Assembly: GCA_038380435.1 (NCBI GenBank)
Contig: JAWZYU010000020.1
Coordinates: forward strand, 44,052,307-44,116,306
Direction of reading: 5' to 3'
Length of the DNA stretch: 64,000 nucleotides
DNA from: Ryuthela nishihirai
Taxonomy: Eukaryota; Arthropoda; Arachnida; Araneae; Heptathelidae
The position numbers and the translations under genes were made by a program. The stretch's first letter is position 1. Each line of letters starts with the position of its first letter. Positions 45,098-56,158 of this stretch are shown one piece after another. Below the pieces are notes generated by a model. That model did not search any database. It was not told the DNA's origin and was given only the letters and a program-made list of their open reading frames with translations.

Positions 45098-45917
45098 TTG
45101 TATCTCTAAATTGTAGAATTCTGGCAGCTTAATAAAGCTCAACATTAGCAGGCGTTTGTATGTTGAGCTGGAAGTAATTTTTTTTTCATTGAAAGTAATC
45201 AACTTTTTCAGAATGCTCAGTTCATGGTTCTACTGTTAACGAGATTATTACTTAATTGATATTTTTTAGCATAGATAAAAACCTCAATTATGTTACCTTA
45301 CATATTAAGTACTATTTAATTAAGCACCTAGAATGAAATATCTGCAGAGACGGTTTTATATTTGTCAGCTGAAAATGCATTTGTAAAGTGGTGGTGTATC
45401 CGTTAAATGTCACCTCGGGGGAAGCAGCGGGGAAAACATTTTCTTCAACTGAACGCTTCAACTTCAACGCTCTTAAAAGAGATTATAAAGTGGGAGACAC
45501 AGTTTTTATTTCATATTTAATAGAATATAGTAACTATGTAAAGGTATGCAGAAAAGATTCTAACTCAATACTGATGCAATAATCCCATTTTGAAAATTTC
45601 GTAACCGAACAAGTGAACGAATAATAAGTAGAAAAGATTATTGCTGATGTTTAGTGATTTAAGTTAACTTAATGTCCAGCGAAATTTCGTTTACTGTATC
45701 CTTTTGCTTAATTTTTCTTGTGAATGAATCTTAATCTTACAAAGATCGGATTTTTTGGGTGCGAAATCCAACATTTACATTTACAAATGCAGAAAATCGT
45801 CAATGCAAGTTTGGTCACATAAAGGCCATCATACAAAACCGATGATGACCTGTCATCATTAGGTTCAGTGCTTTATTGTGATTTTACTCCTACGACAACC
45901 CTCGTGTCACGAGGGGG
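45098..45917. other. AT-rich stretch, nothing recognised
   Basis: A 64-codon frame at 45388-45582 shows no motif. Confidence 0.45.
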
Positions 45918-45918
45918 G

Positions 45919-46053
45919 TTAGTGATCTGGCAACCTTCGTGTCACGTGACACGAAGTTTGCCAGGTCACTAATTTCTAAAAAAATCGTTGCCAGATATTT
46001 TTTCCTGAATTCTGTAATAAACCATAGTGTTCGGATACTTTTTTGAGCGACTG
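45919..46053. mobile_element. Family D palindromic element, left arm truncated
   Basis: Keeps the centre (gtgtcacgtgacacg) and the complete right arm ending GAGCGACTG with TA at 46054-46055. Most of the left arm is gone. Confidence 0.88.
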
Positions 46054-46859
46054 TACCTAAAATGATGGGATACTAATTTCAGTTATAAGATAATGGTGTA
46101 TTAAGTTTAATTCTTGAAAGAATTAAAATATTTAATATCATTTTCGTATATAATACACAATTAAAAATATTATTTAATCATTAATAAAAGAAAAATATTA
46201 TAAAACTTCATTATCTTTTTTTTGGGGGGGGGATGAAGTAATTAAACTTTGTTTTTTCATAAATTTATATTCATTACAAATTGTGACTGAGTGGCAAATA
46301 AACTGAAAAAGTAACTTAAACCAGAAAAAAATTACAAGATAGAAAAATAATCCTGTGGTGTTAATCTATCTTAATGTATTCATCACATGATTCATCATTT
46401 GATGGAGATGTGGTAAAATATTAGCAGATTTTGGATCAAATATCTTCAACATAATCCTAAAATTCTCGTCTGAAAAAAATAATTTTATTGGTTACCAGGA
46501 TTTTTCATTAAAGTTTCTTTAAATTTCGTATATTAGAGGTGTTGGGAAACTTCCATAAAGTTCCAATTAATTCCCAGTTTCTCCGCAAAAATGATATGAG
46601 GTAATCCTAATATTAGAACTTTTAGAATAGTTCACACTCGTTAATATTTTTAAAACATTTAGAAAGGTCTTTAAATTTTCGAGTTTTCCCTATGTATCCC
46701 AAACTAAATAAAGGCTGTCTCTAAATGCAACCCATGTTTCTTCTCTTAACGTGACAACATCATAACGCCGAAGCTAAAAGACCCCTAAAGTTGTTTTATT
46801 TTAAATTCATACAATAAATAAAAATAGTATTAATATCAAAAAATAATTGATTATTGAAA
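46054..46859. other. AT-rich stretch, nothing recognised
   Basis: Lies between the family D element and the GC-rich island. It would be intron if the exon call at 46920-47048 is right. Confidence 0.45.
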
Positions 46860-46919
46860 TCACCTAAGTGCCTCTAGGCAAACGAAAGAAGTACTAATAA
46901 CGATAGTTCTCTTTCCTAC

Positions 46920-47048
46920 CTGAGAAGTCAACCGGCATCGAACGGAAGCAGCTTCTCCTCCGGGATCAAGTCCGACTCCCCACCGCAAGTAAACTCGAGT
47001 CCCGTTCATCTCAGCAGCCTGAAGACCAACTGACAAAATGCGCACCAT
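46920..47048 (-). CDS. Possible first coding exon of a host gene, unrecognised product
   Basis: On the minus strand an ATG at 47048 opens 43 codons beginning MVRILSVGLQAAEMNGTRVY and ending LTSQ. The last codon is followed directly by a strong splice donor, CAG/GTAGGA, with the cut between 46920 and 46919. The segment is clearly richer in G/C than the surrounding DNA and has no SINE, LINE or element similarity. A second in-frame ATG follows 13 codons later. I do not recognise the peptide. The presumed upstream region (47049-47450) contains CRE-like, E-box and palindromic motifs. No second exon could be identified. It could equally be a non-coding first exon, or a chance frame. Confidence 0.3.
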
Positions 47049-47181
47049 CTCGTCCAACTATAATGAGCAAAGTTCCCGCTGTCCCACCTGGCAGGTACCG
47101 CTAAATTCTATTGGGTTCTCAGATCGGCCCTTTTCGTGGGAAAGTTGAGGAATCGGAGAACGGACCGCCTGTTACATCACT

Positions 47182-47422
47182 GCACGTGCTCTCCCCTGTG
47201 ACGTCATACACCGTTGCAACGGCATCTTCCGACCTCTGGCATGTGGCAGATGGGAGGAGGGAAGGCCGTTTTTTTTTTCTTTTTTTCGCTTCCATTCAAA
47301 AACGGGGCAAAGGTCGCCCCTCTCTTTGCCCATACTCCCCACCCCAGAGGTCTCCGTATGGTTGTACCTGCTGGGAACAAAAAACTTCGGTCGTAGTGCA
47401 GCGTACTGTTGCTAGGAGACAG
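47182..47422. promoter_or_regulatory. GC-rich island with CRE, E-box and palindromic motifs
   Basis: GCACGTGC at 47182-47189, the full CRE palindrome TGACGTCA at 47199-47206, the perfect palindrome CCGTTGCAACGG at 47211-47222, and an RFX-half-site-like GTTGCTAGGAGAC at 47408-47420. They cluster within 250 bases of unusually GC-rich DNA. Open frames on both strands here (47111-47500 and 47204-47491) reflect GC content. The layout fits a promoter for the minus-strand exon candidate. Confidence 0.35.
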
Positions 47423-47519
47423 AGACGTTCTTCTTCTCACCGAACATGTGCAGCACGGTGGCTTAGCACTAGATTCTACGACGACCACCACCTGTCCTGA
47501 ACTTTCTCAGACATTTCCG

Positions 47520-48410
47520 ATACCAGGACCGTTTCTTTCTATGCCAACGGATGAAATAGGTTGGAGACGGAAAAAAATCAAATTTTTTTTTATATCTCCA
47601 TATTCGTATGTCACTTGAATACGCTTCCACTTTACTCCTAAAACAGGGATGTCAAGTCAGTGCTCATAAGATAAATTATCAGCATCTTCTCAGGTACATA
47701 TCATGACGCAGGTTTATTAATAAAACGCAAGTTTTTCCTAACTTCTCAGTGATGCATCGTAGCAGAGCGATGGCCTTCCCAAGGTGGCAAGGTGAATGAA
47801 TGGAGGCAGGCTGATTAACAGAGAAGGTGACCTACACAATATATAAGGGAGGGGGGGGGGGCTTAATTTGATTCATTGAATTTTACAAAAATCAGGTTAT
47901 AGTTTCACATAAAAGTTTTAGGGATCGAACCTAGAAATAAGCTATTTTGGTCCCATGACATTATAATGCAACGAATTTCAAAATAAAAAAAAAATTTAAG
48001 AAAAAATGAATTTGTAAAAAAAAATTAAAATCAATTTAAAAATAGTAGAAATGACATAAGCGTATTACAATAACAAAATTACACACACATAACATCACAT
48101 AAAATGATTGGAAATGAACAAAAGCAAATCTAGTGGCAATATAATTACTTAATTCTATATCTTAAGGAAGATTATAAGATTAGAACTTTTTGGATATCTC
48201 AATGTAATAGAGAGAAAATGCATACGATGAGCAAAATTCTCACCATTTCCATCATGCTGTTAAAACTCAAAAGTAAATGCTTTATTCTGAGCTACACAGA
48301 AGCAAATTTTATGCTAAATATAAAAAGCAGCTCTTTGTTTCAATCTGTCTTTTCAAGAACACATCATAACAGTGAGACATAAAGCACACACTACGGACAA
48401 ATTTATGCTC
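47520..48410. other. AT-rich stretch, nothing recognised
   Basis: G tract near 47850 and long A/T runs near 47980-48060. No gene. Confidence 0.5.
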
Positions 48411-48612
48411 GCCCCCCGTGGCCGAGTGGTTAGCGCGCTTGTCTACTGATCTACGGGACCTGGGTTCGAGCCCCGGGTAAGGCATAGATGTTCGTGTTAT
48501 TTTCTGCTGAGGTCCTGCCATCCTCTCAGATCTTCTACTCTGGCATATAAACTGACAGGCTCCTGTCAGACCTCTGTGGCAAGCAGCTGCTTGAGGGGGT
48601 ATTTTTATTTTT
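48411..48612 (+). mobile_element. SINE-B, full-length reference copy
   Basis: A tRNA-derived SINE of about 200 bp. The head has ccgtggccgagtggttagcg (A box, Ser/Leu-type D arm) and the B box gggttcgagcccc. There is no long variable arm and no pairing acceptor stem, so it is not a tRNA gene. The body contains tctgctgaggtcctgccatc, ctcagatcttctactctggc and gacaggctcctgtcagacc. The 3' end is gcagctgcttgagggggtat followed by T/A-rich sequence. Confidence 0.92.
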
Positions 48613-49437
48613 AGGAACAAATCACATTGTCCTTATTAAGCAAAATAACGTTAATCACATCATTAACGATTTTCCCTTCCCAATTAAGTGACTCTTTATC
48701 TTAATTTTGTTGTATAGTGAAATGTATATATTAATGAGTGTTTTCTTGTACATTATACAGGAATAAAATTATGATAAATCTAAAAGAGAACTATCGATTT
48801 AAAACTAGATTCTTAGAGGCACATGATAAAAGACAGATGAAAAAATTTACATTAAGAGCTAGACTCGTTAACTTCTTCGGAAAATATCACATTGTGGATA
48901 TTAAAAAAATGTCTTTATTCTGCTCTATTTAAGGACAAATTTTATGCTGTATCTAAATTTCCTCTGATTTGAAACTCAGAGGAAAAGAATGCCCAAATTT
49001 CATGGTCAAAACAAACAAACTTTTATGGGATTGGGAGAAAGAATAATCGATGATAATCTGAGCAACCCATTTTGATGAACAGTGGATTCAATTGGCCATT
49101 ACACAAGGATTTTAGGGTTAAAGTTACGACAACAGATTTAATATAAATCAATACCTTAATAAAGATTTATGTTGCCTGACTGATTTTTAAAAACTTTCTA
49201 TTATTCTATGTTTTCTTTCCAGAATTTTGAGAGAAGCTTAGCTTTGTATCTTTCTTTTTCGAAATCTGTACCATTCAAATAAGCACATTTCAAATCTTTC
49301 AGACTTTGAAGAGGATAGAACTACAACAATACGAAAAATGAAAGTTTCCATCTCAGAGCACCTACAGAATTTTGATAATTGTCTCAACATAAATAATTTC
49401 AGGCAAGAAACTCTACGGGAATCTATCCTTTAGCAGG
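48613..49437. other. AT-rich stretch, nothing recognised
   Basis: No supported feature. Confidence 0.5.
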
Positions 49438-49438
49438 A

Positions 49439-50205
49439 GGGTTGTTTTACCTCTGCGAGTGGGGCGGGGGTGGCTCAGCGCCAGGCTCGTAATCTGTAGT
49501 TCCCAGGTTCGAGTCCCAGCTGGGTCAGCGTTGAGATTTATCTCCGCAAAATTCCCCGTCCTGCCCACGGTCAGTAGGGGACACCGATGGGCTTGGAAAG
49601 GCCGCCGTCCGTCGGATGGGACGTTAAGCCGTGGCCCCGTGTGCGGGAGAGCCATACCCTGTGCACGTTAAAGAACACACTGGATGGCCTTGACGGGAGG
49701 CTACCATCTGTCTCCCAACAGCTGTTCCAGTGGGTCCCCTCCCCCAATCTTCTCTGAGCCTTCGGGGTCCATGTGACCTGGCCATTTAGCCCATGGTGTG
49801 CAAAAAAGTGCCGCTCAGAGGTAAAACAACCCAACACAACCTCTGCGAGCACGTTTTTGCACACACTGGACTAAATGGCAGCTTACAAGAGACCCAAGAA
49901 CTCAGAGAAAGTTGGGAGAAGGGGACCCACTGGACAGCTGTTAGGAGACAGATGGAAGCCTCCCATTAAGCCCATCCAATGTGTTTATTAACGTGCACAG
50001 ATTATGGCTCTTTCGCACAGAGCCACGGCTTAACGTTCCATCCGACAGACAGCGCCCTTTCCAAGCCCATCGGTGTCCCCTACTGATCGATAACAGGGCT
50101 GGGAGTCTTACGGAGGTAGATCTGAACGCTGGCAAAGTCAGGACTCGAACCTGAATATTGCAGATTGCGAGCGCGGCTCGCTACCGACTGAACCAACCCC
50201 CGCCA
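49439..50205 (-). mobile_element. SINE-A (older) interrupted by a younger SINE-A
   Basis: The outer copy consists of 49439-49459 (gggttgttttacctctgcgag) and 49850-50205 (cacgtttttgcacacactgg to the head end gaaccaacccccgccac). The inner copy lies between two ACCTCTGCGAG duplications. Confidence 0.92.
49460..49838 (+). mobile_element. Young SINE-A nested in SINE-A, 11 bp target duplication
   Basis: Head tggggcgggggtggctcagc (missing tcggtagcg between the boxes) to tail aaaacaacccaacaca. ACCTCTGCGAG flanks it at 49449-49459 and 49839-49849. The orientation is opposite to the host copy. Confidence 0.96.
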
Positions 50206-50290
50206 CACCTTGTAAGGAAACCCGCACACCTGTAACTTGTAAGAAACACCACACACTTGTAAGGTTGTCCGCCCACTTGTAAGAAAAGTC
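50206..50290. repeat. Short tandem repeat of about 19 bp
   Basis: Four to five variants of cacacttgtaagaaaacc, immediately outside the 5' (head) end of the older SINE-A. Confidence 0.7.
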
Positions 50291-50552
50291 ATCCTTTAAC
50301 AGAAGAGAAGCTATTAGAATGACTTCTTACACTTGAATCAAACGAAGATAGTGATCCACAGCTTATCAACAGCTAACAAACATACTCTCAATGAGAAAGT
50401 GGACACCGATGATATTTCGCTGATATAATCACAGCTTAACAATCTACAAACCGCAACTTATCAGTTTAATAAACCAAATCATTAGGTATTAATGCCAACA
50501 CTAGAAAGAAAATTTGCCGGCACTACTAAATCAAAATACTTCTGATATTCTC

Positions 50553-50887
50553 TTAATCTGTAGTGCCCAGATTCAAGTCCCAACTATTTCTGGATTGACA
50601 GTTTTCTCCAATGACTGTCGTTCTGTCCTCGGTGAGAAACAGGACACCTTGTGGCTTCGAAAGGCAACTGAACGTGAAGCTGTACGTTAGCCCATTGTGC
50701 AAAAGGCCATACTCTGCAAATGTTAAAATATACGCTGGATGGCCCTGACGGGAGGCTTCCATCTGTCTCCTAACTATGTTCAATGAATTCCCTTTCCCAA
50801 CCTTCTCTGAGCCCTTGGGGTCCTCGTGACCATACCATTTAGCCCAATGTGTGCAAAAAATGCCTCTTAGAGGTAAAACAACCCTAC
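50553..50887 (+). mobile_element. SINE-A copy, old
   Basis: aatctgtagtgcccagattc (head), ggtgagaaacaggacacc, gctggatggccctgacggga and tagaggtaaaacaaccc mark the length of the element. Confidence 0.85.
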
Positions 50888-50892
50888 CTGTA

Positions 50893-51055
50893 CCTAGCTA
50901 CGACTTAATGTCTTCTATCGAGGAGACCTAAAGAGCGGACAAGATGAGAAAATCCTAACCCTGGCAATTTGGTTAAACTAAAGACTTCAACCCACGACGA
51001 CGCTCAGATTACGTACTTTATCGCGTTTCCTAGTTGAATCAGGTACGCTCCTTAA
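50893..51055 (-). mobile_element. Very old SINE-A fragment (tentative)
   Basis: ctacgacttaatgtcttcta and ctcagattacgtactttatc resemble the first body block and the head on the minus strand. Confidence 0.35.
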
Positions 51056-51171
51056 AAATTATCATCAGCATTCTTGGGAAATGAAGAATTAGAATTTCAC
51101 TTATAAGAAGCAAAATAGATGTCTAAGTTAACAACCAAAAAGCACACTAAATTGATTTTTTTTTTCAGGTT

Positions 51172-51345
51172 AGTTAGCTCAATCACTGGCGTATTTGCCT
51201 AGTAACGTGAATTTTCACTTATGATTATCTCCGTTTGTATGTTTGTTTGTTCGGTGACATAGAAGACATCACTGAAATTGAAAAGACATCCTCTGTCGGT
51301 ATGGTATAAAGCCACTGTCCCATACGCAAAATTCCTTTGAAAACA
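51172..51345 (+). mobile_element. Very old SINE-A 5' half (tentative)
   Basis: gttagttagctcaatcactg (A box region), gaagacatcactgaaattga and gtataaagccactgtcccat line up in order with the SINE-A head and body. Confidence 0.45.
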
Positions 51346-51774
51346 TATTGTACTACCTGCAAAAGCTATGACCTTATTATGAAGCTCTTAACGTAGGTCC
51401 TAATATAGCTATTAAAGTAGATCTTCTCAACAGTATGTAATTTTATATGTCCTGATCAGCATAGCGAAACTAAAATTCCACATTTTCAGAGGGAGAGAGG
51501 GTGGAGAGTTTCCGACATTTCAGAGTGACTCTATGCATCATACCTAAACATCAGCTAAGATGTTAGATTACCAACTTCATTTATGGATACGTATTTCTTG
51601 CATATAAGTATCGTGGCTTGTGCTTGTTTACAATGTGACAATTGAGACACCGCAAAAGTATTAGAGTCCGGCTCTCCAGATAGGTCCACAGAGAATAAGT
51701 TTATTGTAGGCATATAAGTAAAAGGTCAGCTTACACAAAGCTACATTGCAGGAGTAGATTTCAGGGTTCTGTTT
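51346..51774. other. Unassigned stretch
   Basis: No recognisable feature between a SINE fragment and the hAT-like element. Confidence 0.5.
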
Positions 51775-52000
51775 CAGGGGTGCACAAACCTTTTTGGCAT
51801 CGGGCGGAATAGGAAAATATTACGTTCCCTCGGGGCCAATTGTTGGAAGTGGAGTACAATAAAAAGAACAAAAAATTTTTTAACTTTGTTTATTACATTT
51901 TGCTTGTCATATGTATAGGTACAATATTATAATAAGAAAAATTAAATATTAATATGAAATTTATTTTAACATCAAAACTGAAGATAGCTTGTCAAAGCAG

Positions 52001-52362
52001 TTGGGTGGTTTAACCTCTGAGCAGCACTTTTTTGCACACAACGGGCTAAATGGCCAGGTTACAAGAACTCAGAGAAGTTTGAAAGAAAGAACCCACTGAA
52101 CAGCTGTTAGGAGACAGATGGAAAGGCCATCCAGCGTGTTGTTTAACATGTATAGGATACAGCTCTCCCGCACACGGGACTACGGCTTAACGTCCCATCA
52201 GACAGACGGCGGCCTTTCCAAGCCCATCGGTGTCCCCTACTGACCGTGGGCAGGGCGGGGAATTTGGCGGAGATAAATCTCAACGCTAATCCACCTGGGA
52301 CTCGAACCTGGGAACTACAGATTACGAGCCTGGCGCGCTACCGACTGAGCAACCCCCGCCCC
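52001..52362 (-). mobile_element. SINE-A, full length, inside the hAT-like remnant
   Basis: ttgggtggtttaacctctga to gactgagcaacccccgcccc. Some gaps occur in the 3' third. Confidence 0.92.
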
Positions 52363-52368
52363 GATAGG

Positions 52369-52472
52369 GGGGTTTTGCTGGAATAAATCTTAATTTTGAT
52401 CCAGGTGGGACTCGAACCTGGGAAATGCAGATTACGAGCCTAGCACGCTACCGACGTAGCCACCCCCGCCCC
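52369..52472 (-). mobile_element. Second SINE-A head, tandem to the first
   Basis: Only the head and first ~30 body bases are present (gggactcgaacctgggaaat, gattacgagcctagcacgct, cacccccgcccc). It lies head-to-tail with the preceding copy, which makes an apparent SINE dimer. Confidence 0.88.
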
Positions 52473-52718
52473 ACCCAACTGTGTGCAGAAAAAGTGAGGT
52501 GTCTCGGGCTCCAGAATTCATTGAACCGACCCTGATACGAAAGCTTATGAAATGAATCAAATTTCAATAGGGCCTATGGAAAAAGACGACAAAATCTCGT
52601 CGTCATAACAACGATGTGCCACTTAATAATCATTAAGTTACACTGCTGTTCTGATCCGACTGTTGCCTCAATTATTGAAATGTTTCGCAGTGGAAAAAAA
52701 AACAATTGAACACCCCTG

Positions 52719-53714
52719 ATTTAATTGATTGAATCTTTTTATGTTTTTTTTTTATTTTTGATAAATGAATCAAATTAAAAAAAACCTCACACTTTCTTTC
52801 GCTAATCTCTTAAAACTTTTCAATTCATGCAAAATAAAGCTATCTGTCTTTCTTCAAGAAGCATGTCACATTTTTTTACGTCTGAAACAATAACAAAGAC
52901 TTAAGTAGACAAACATATCTATTTTTCTTCCCGTTCTAATCTCGAACATCAATCTCCATCATGTGATGAAAGATGTCTGTGAGAACATCATATCCTGCGC
53001 CGTAAAATTCAACAGCTAATTATTTCTGCTATGAGTGAGGTCGATTTGTTCCCGTCCGTTAAACAAGAGCGAGGAGATAAAACTGGTCAAACCACCGTGT
53101 CTATTTTTATGCACACAGAGACCGAATTCCTTTTCATTTCAATGACTCCAAACAACTGTATCGTCCAAACACTTGACTTCCCGTTCTTTCATGGATTTCG
53201 TTATCCTGTTGTCAATGCACTTTTGGAGAGCAGCGTTGCTTTCAAATTGCGATTTCTCTTTTCTGTTTCTGCTTCTAGAGCCGAGGTCGGGAACCTGAAA
53301 CTACATCGAATCTCTTTGGTTAGTAATACTGTTAGCATATCTTTAGTTATGTATTAAAATAAGCTGTTCTTTGTGCACAGTTTATCAACCTCTTTTTGCG
53401 AAAAGTGGAAGAAGCTGCAGTTTAGAGGTATACTATTTTATCACTCATTTTTCCCGTCCCTTTCAAGTTTGCCAAATTGACAGACTACAGAATTAAGAGG
53501 CAAATTTTATTTTATTTTATTCATATTCATTCGTGGAAATTTTTACTCCATGTTTTCGAAGAATCAGCCTGCAGTGCTGAAAAAAATGCACAACTAATAG
53601 ATCCTAATCATAACGAATAAATAAAGTTTGAATACTTCAAGCCGGGAAGGGGGGACAATAGCTTTTTTCTTTTCTCTTTTTTTTGCGGTCCTAAAAATAA
53701 GAATTAGCCTTCTC
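52719..53714. other. Unassigned stretch
   Basis: A 108-codon plus frame at 53031-53357 has no recognisable motif, splice context or homology I can name, so I do not call it a gene. Confidence 0.4.
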
Positions 53715-53812
53715 CGAGTCTCTTATACTACGAAAAATCCAAAAATATTACTATGAAAAAATAGTTATAGTAGTCTCTATACTATGAAATGGTTAGTAGT
53801 CTCTTATACTAT
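53715..53812. repeat. Short imperfect tandem repeat
   Basis: gtctcttatactacgaa, gtctctatactatgaa and gtctcttatactatgaa occur within 100 bases. Confidence 0.65.
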
Positions 53813-54447
53813 GAATATTAACAAAGATACGCTACATATGAAACAAAATTTTAATATTCATACGTTTATTATATTTGTTTTTAAATATGACAAGTTTTTA
53901 TTTCAACAAAGTATTCTTTAGTGAACAGGCCTATGAAATGAAAATGACGTGGATTTCAACATTCGTGGAAAATTTTGCTTCCTCTAAACTTTCATTAAAT
54001 GTAGCTATTTAATTTTTCATTTATTCTAATTCATTTGTGACATGAATGTCTTTCAAAATATAAAATGTTTATTCTTTTACTTACAGTATGAAAATTCAGA
54101 TCTAAAATCTAATATGTTGTAACCCTTTCCAAAAATTTCACGATCCAATGAGGGACCGCAGACCATAGTTTGAGAAACTGCTTTAAGCAGTATTGAGCTT
54201 TATGTATTCATCAGGAACAGATTTTCTTCAGATCTAATGATTTAATAACATAAGGCTGCAGACAGATTGCTCTGCAACCCCTAACGAGAAGAATAAAAAC
54301 TGGGAGAATGACATATCGCCTCTGTCGAATATGGGATGCGAGTTTTTTATTTTCCGCCGTTAACTTATTCTAACAAGGAAAATTCGAACGAACGGATGGT
54401 TGGGAAAAGGTAACTAGTAATATTTTTATTATAAATAAAAATAATAA
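53813..54447. other. AT-rich stretch with a possible hAT end
   Basis: agggaccgcagaccatagtt then tgagaaactgctttaa near 54150-54185 resembles the inner part of hAT termini. It is too short to assign. Confidence 0.4.
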
Positions 54448-54448
54448 A

Positions 54449-54602
54449 TACCCCCTCAAGCAGCTGCTTGCCACAGAGGTCTGACAGGAGCCTGTCAGTT
54501 TATATGCCACAGTAGAAGGTCTGAGAGGATGGCAGGACCTCAGCAGAAAAACAACACACACATCCATGCCTTACCCGGGGCTCGAACCCAGGTCCCGTAG
54601 AA
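54449..54602 (-). mobile_element. SINE-B, 5'-truncated, young
   Basis: Nearly identical to the reference copy from ccccctcaagcagctgcttg to ggctcgaacccaggtcccgt. It is cut just past the B box. Confidence 0.92.
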
Positions 54603-55037
54603 GTATCTATGACACACAAAATATTTTTTCATTTGTCTCTTAAAAAAAAGTTGCATTTACCCCCCCCCCCCCCTCCCCACTTCCTCCCCACTTCCCTGGA
54701 TGGAAAAGGGATAATCATTGTTGCCAATTAGAGATTAGTTCGGTGAGTTTGGACTCCATATTTTAAGTCCGTGTCCTCCCGAAATTATTGAGTCCGAGTG
54801 CCCCAGAGTTTCCCTGAGCCCGATTTGAAGAAATAATTTCCTTGATGCGTCATAAGATATACAAATATACATCTTGCGAATCATTTATTTTATTCACATT
54901 ATTAATTGTTATTATTTTATTTCAAAATAAAAGTGTTAATGCTATTTTGAATTGAAAATATTAAAAATACTAATAAAAACTAAAAATTCGCGAGTAAACA
55001 CCATAATAAACTCAATAAGAGCCATTCATTTATTAAA
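54603..55037. other. AT-rich stretch with a C tract
   Basis: C tract at about 54660-54672. No gene. Confidence 0.5.
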
Positions 55038-55039
55038 TA

Positions 55040-55254
55040 CATCTATCCCTCGATTTACACGGTACTCAGTTCACACAATTTTGGCTTTGCACGGTCATAA
55101 AATGCAACCAGTTTTGATTTACACGGTACTGACTGAGACGTACATAGAAAGGAAATCTCAGTCAGTACCGTGTCAATCGAAACTGGTTGCATTTTTTGAC
55201 CGTGCAAACCCAAAATTGTGTACACTGAGTACCGTGTAAATCGAGGGATAGGTG
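55040..55254. mobile_element. Palindromic miniature element with TA target site
   Basis: Arms of about 100 bp (55040-55140 and 55153-55254) are near-perfect reverse complements. The ends are CATCTATCCCTCG and CGAGGGATAGGTG, and TA lies on both sides (55038-55039, 55255-55256). It is unrelated to family D. Confidence 0.88.
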
Positions 55255-55261
55255 TATAAGG

Positions 55262-55801
55262 TAATCTAAAGCAAGACCCACCGGTTCCGCCTTCACAGCA
55301 CTACCAGCATATCGGGAAATGCCCTTTTCGCCGCTAACTATGGTCGGGGGCAAGACTCACCATATAGATGCAGCTCATCCCCTATGGCGAGCAGTCCTAT
55401 AGAAGAAAAGCTCATCCATCGGTCAAAACCTAAAATGTAATCTGTTCCCCGGTTAGCCACAACAAGGATATATAGATCCGAATTGAGTCGGCTCCCGGGA
55501 TGGGAACTCTTAGTTGGACCCACATTTTGAAGAAGGACCCTAGCCTACTAGAGGTACCAAGGCTTTCAGCAGGGCCCTGAACTGCTCCACAGAGCACCTG
55601 ATTGAGGTCTTAGCACCGTCCAACCGGGGCCCAAACCGGTCAGCGATGCTTTCGACCTCGAGATGGTCTTAGCTAATCAAACCGGGCACCACACCGGTCG
55701 GAAGAGTCTTTGACCGCACTGGGCCACAAACCCCCCACTACGTCAAGGTGGTTCTCTATCGAGGGGGTATTAAAGATAAAGAATACACATTAAAAAAAAA
55801 G
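55262..55801 (+). mobile_element. GC-rich block ending in oligo-A, probable retroposon 3' end
   Basis: About 530 bases of distinctly GC-rich DNA (for example ccaaccggggcccaaaccgg and aaaccgggcaccacaccggt) that ends gataaagaatacacatt followed by nine A residues. There is no open frame longer than about 63 codons. An A tail with a G/C-rich non-coding body suggests a LINE 3' untranslated region or a processed RNA copy. The family was not recognised. Confidence 0.4.
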
Positions 55802-55824
55802 CCGTATGGTGCTTATTTTTAACT

Positions 55825-56149
55825 AGCTGGGTCAGCGTTGAGATTTATCTTCCCAAAATTACCCTCCCTGCCCACGGTCAGTAGGAGACACCGATGGGCT
55901 TGGAAAGGCCATCGTCTGTCGGATGGGATGTTAAGCCGTTGTCCCATGTTAGGAAGAACCATACCCTATGCACGTTAAAGAACACGCTGGATGGCCTTGA
56001 CGGGAGGCTACCATCTGTCTCTCAACAGCTCTTCCAGTGGGTCCCCTCCCCCAACCTTCTCTGAGCCTTCGGGGTCCTTGTGACCTGACCATTTAGCCCA
56101 TGGTGTGCAAAAAAAGTGCCGTTCAGAGGTAAAACAACCCAATCCAACC
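55825..56149 (+). mobile_element. Young SINE-A, 5'-truncated
   Basis: Starts agctgggtcagcgttgagat and ends gtaaaacaacccaatccaac. TATTTTTAA repeats on both sides (55814-55822 and 56150-56158). Confidence 0.92.
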
Positions 56150-56158
56150 TATTTTTAA

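Larger units (their letters stand above)
51775..52718. mobile_element. hAT-like remnant with CAGGGGTG ends, carrying SINE-A insertions
   Basis: The left end caggggtgcacaaacctttt and right end caattgaacacccctg give inverted CAGGGGTG termini, typical of hAT elements. The flanking 8-mers (TTCTGTTT, ATTTAATT) do not match, so either the duplication has decayed or the two ends belong to different copies. No transposase frame is present. Confidence 0.55.

Noticed and set aside
48411..48485. tRNA gene (Ser/Leu type) at the SINE-B head
   Set aside because: A and B boxes are present, but no acceptor stem pairs, the variable arm is missing and the sequence continues into the SINE body.
49820..49838. 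Telomeric repeat, from the AACCC-rich strings
   Set aside because: The strings are the 3' tails of SINE-A copies, only a few units long, and do not form an array.
53031..53357. 108-codon plus-strand protein
   Set aside because: No motif, splice or promoter context and no recognisable similarity. Length alone does not support a gene in DNA of this kind.
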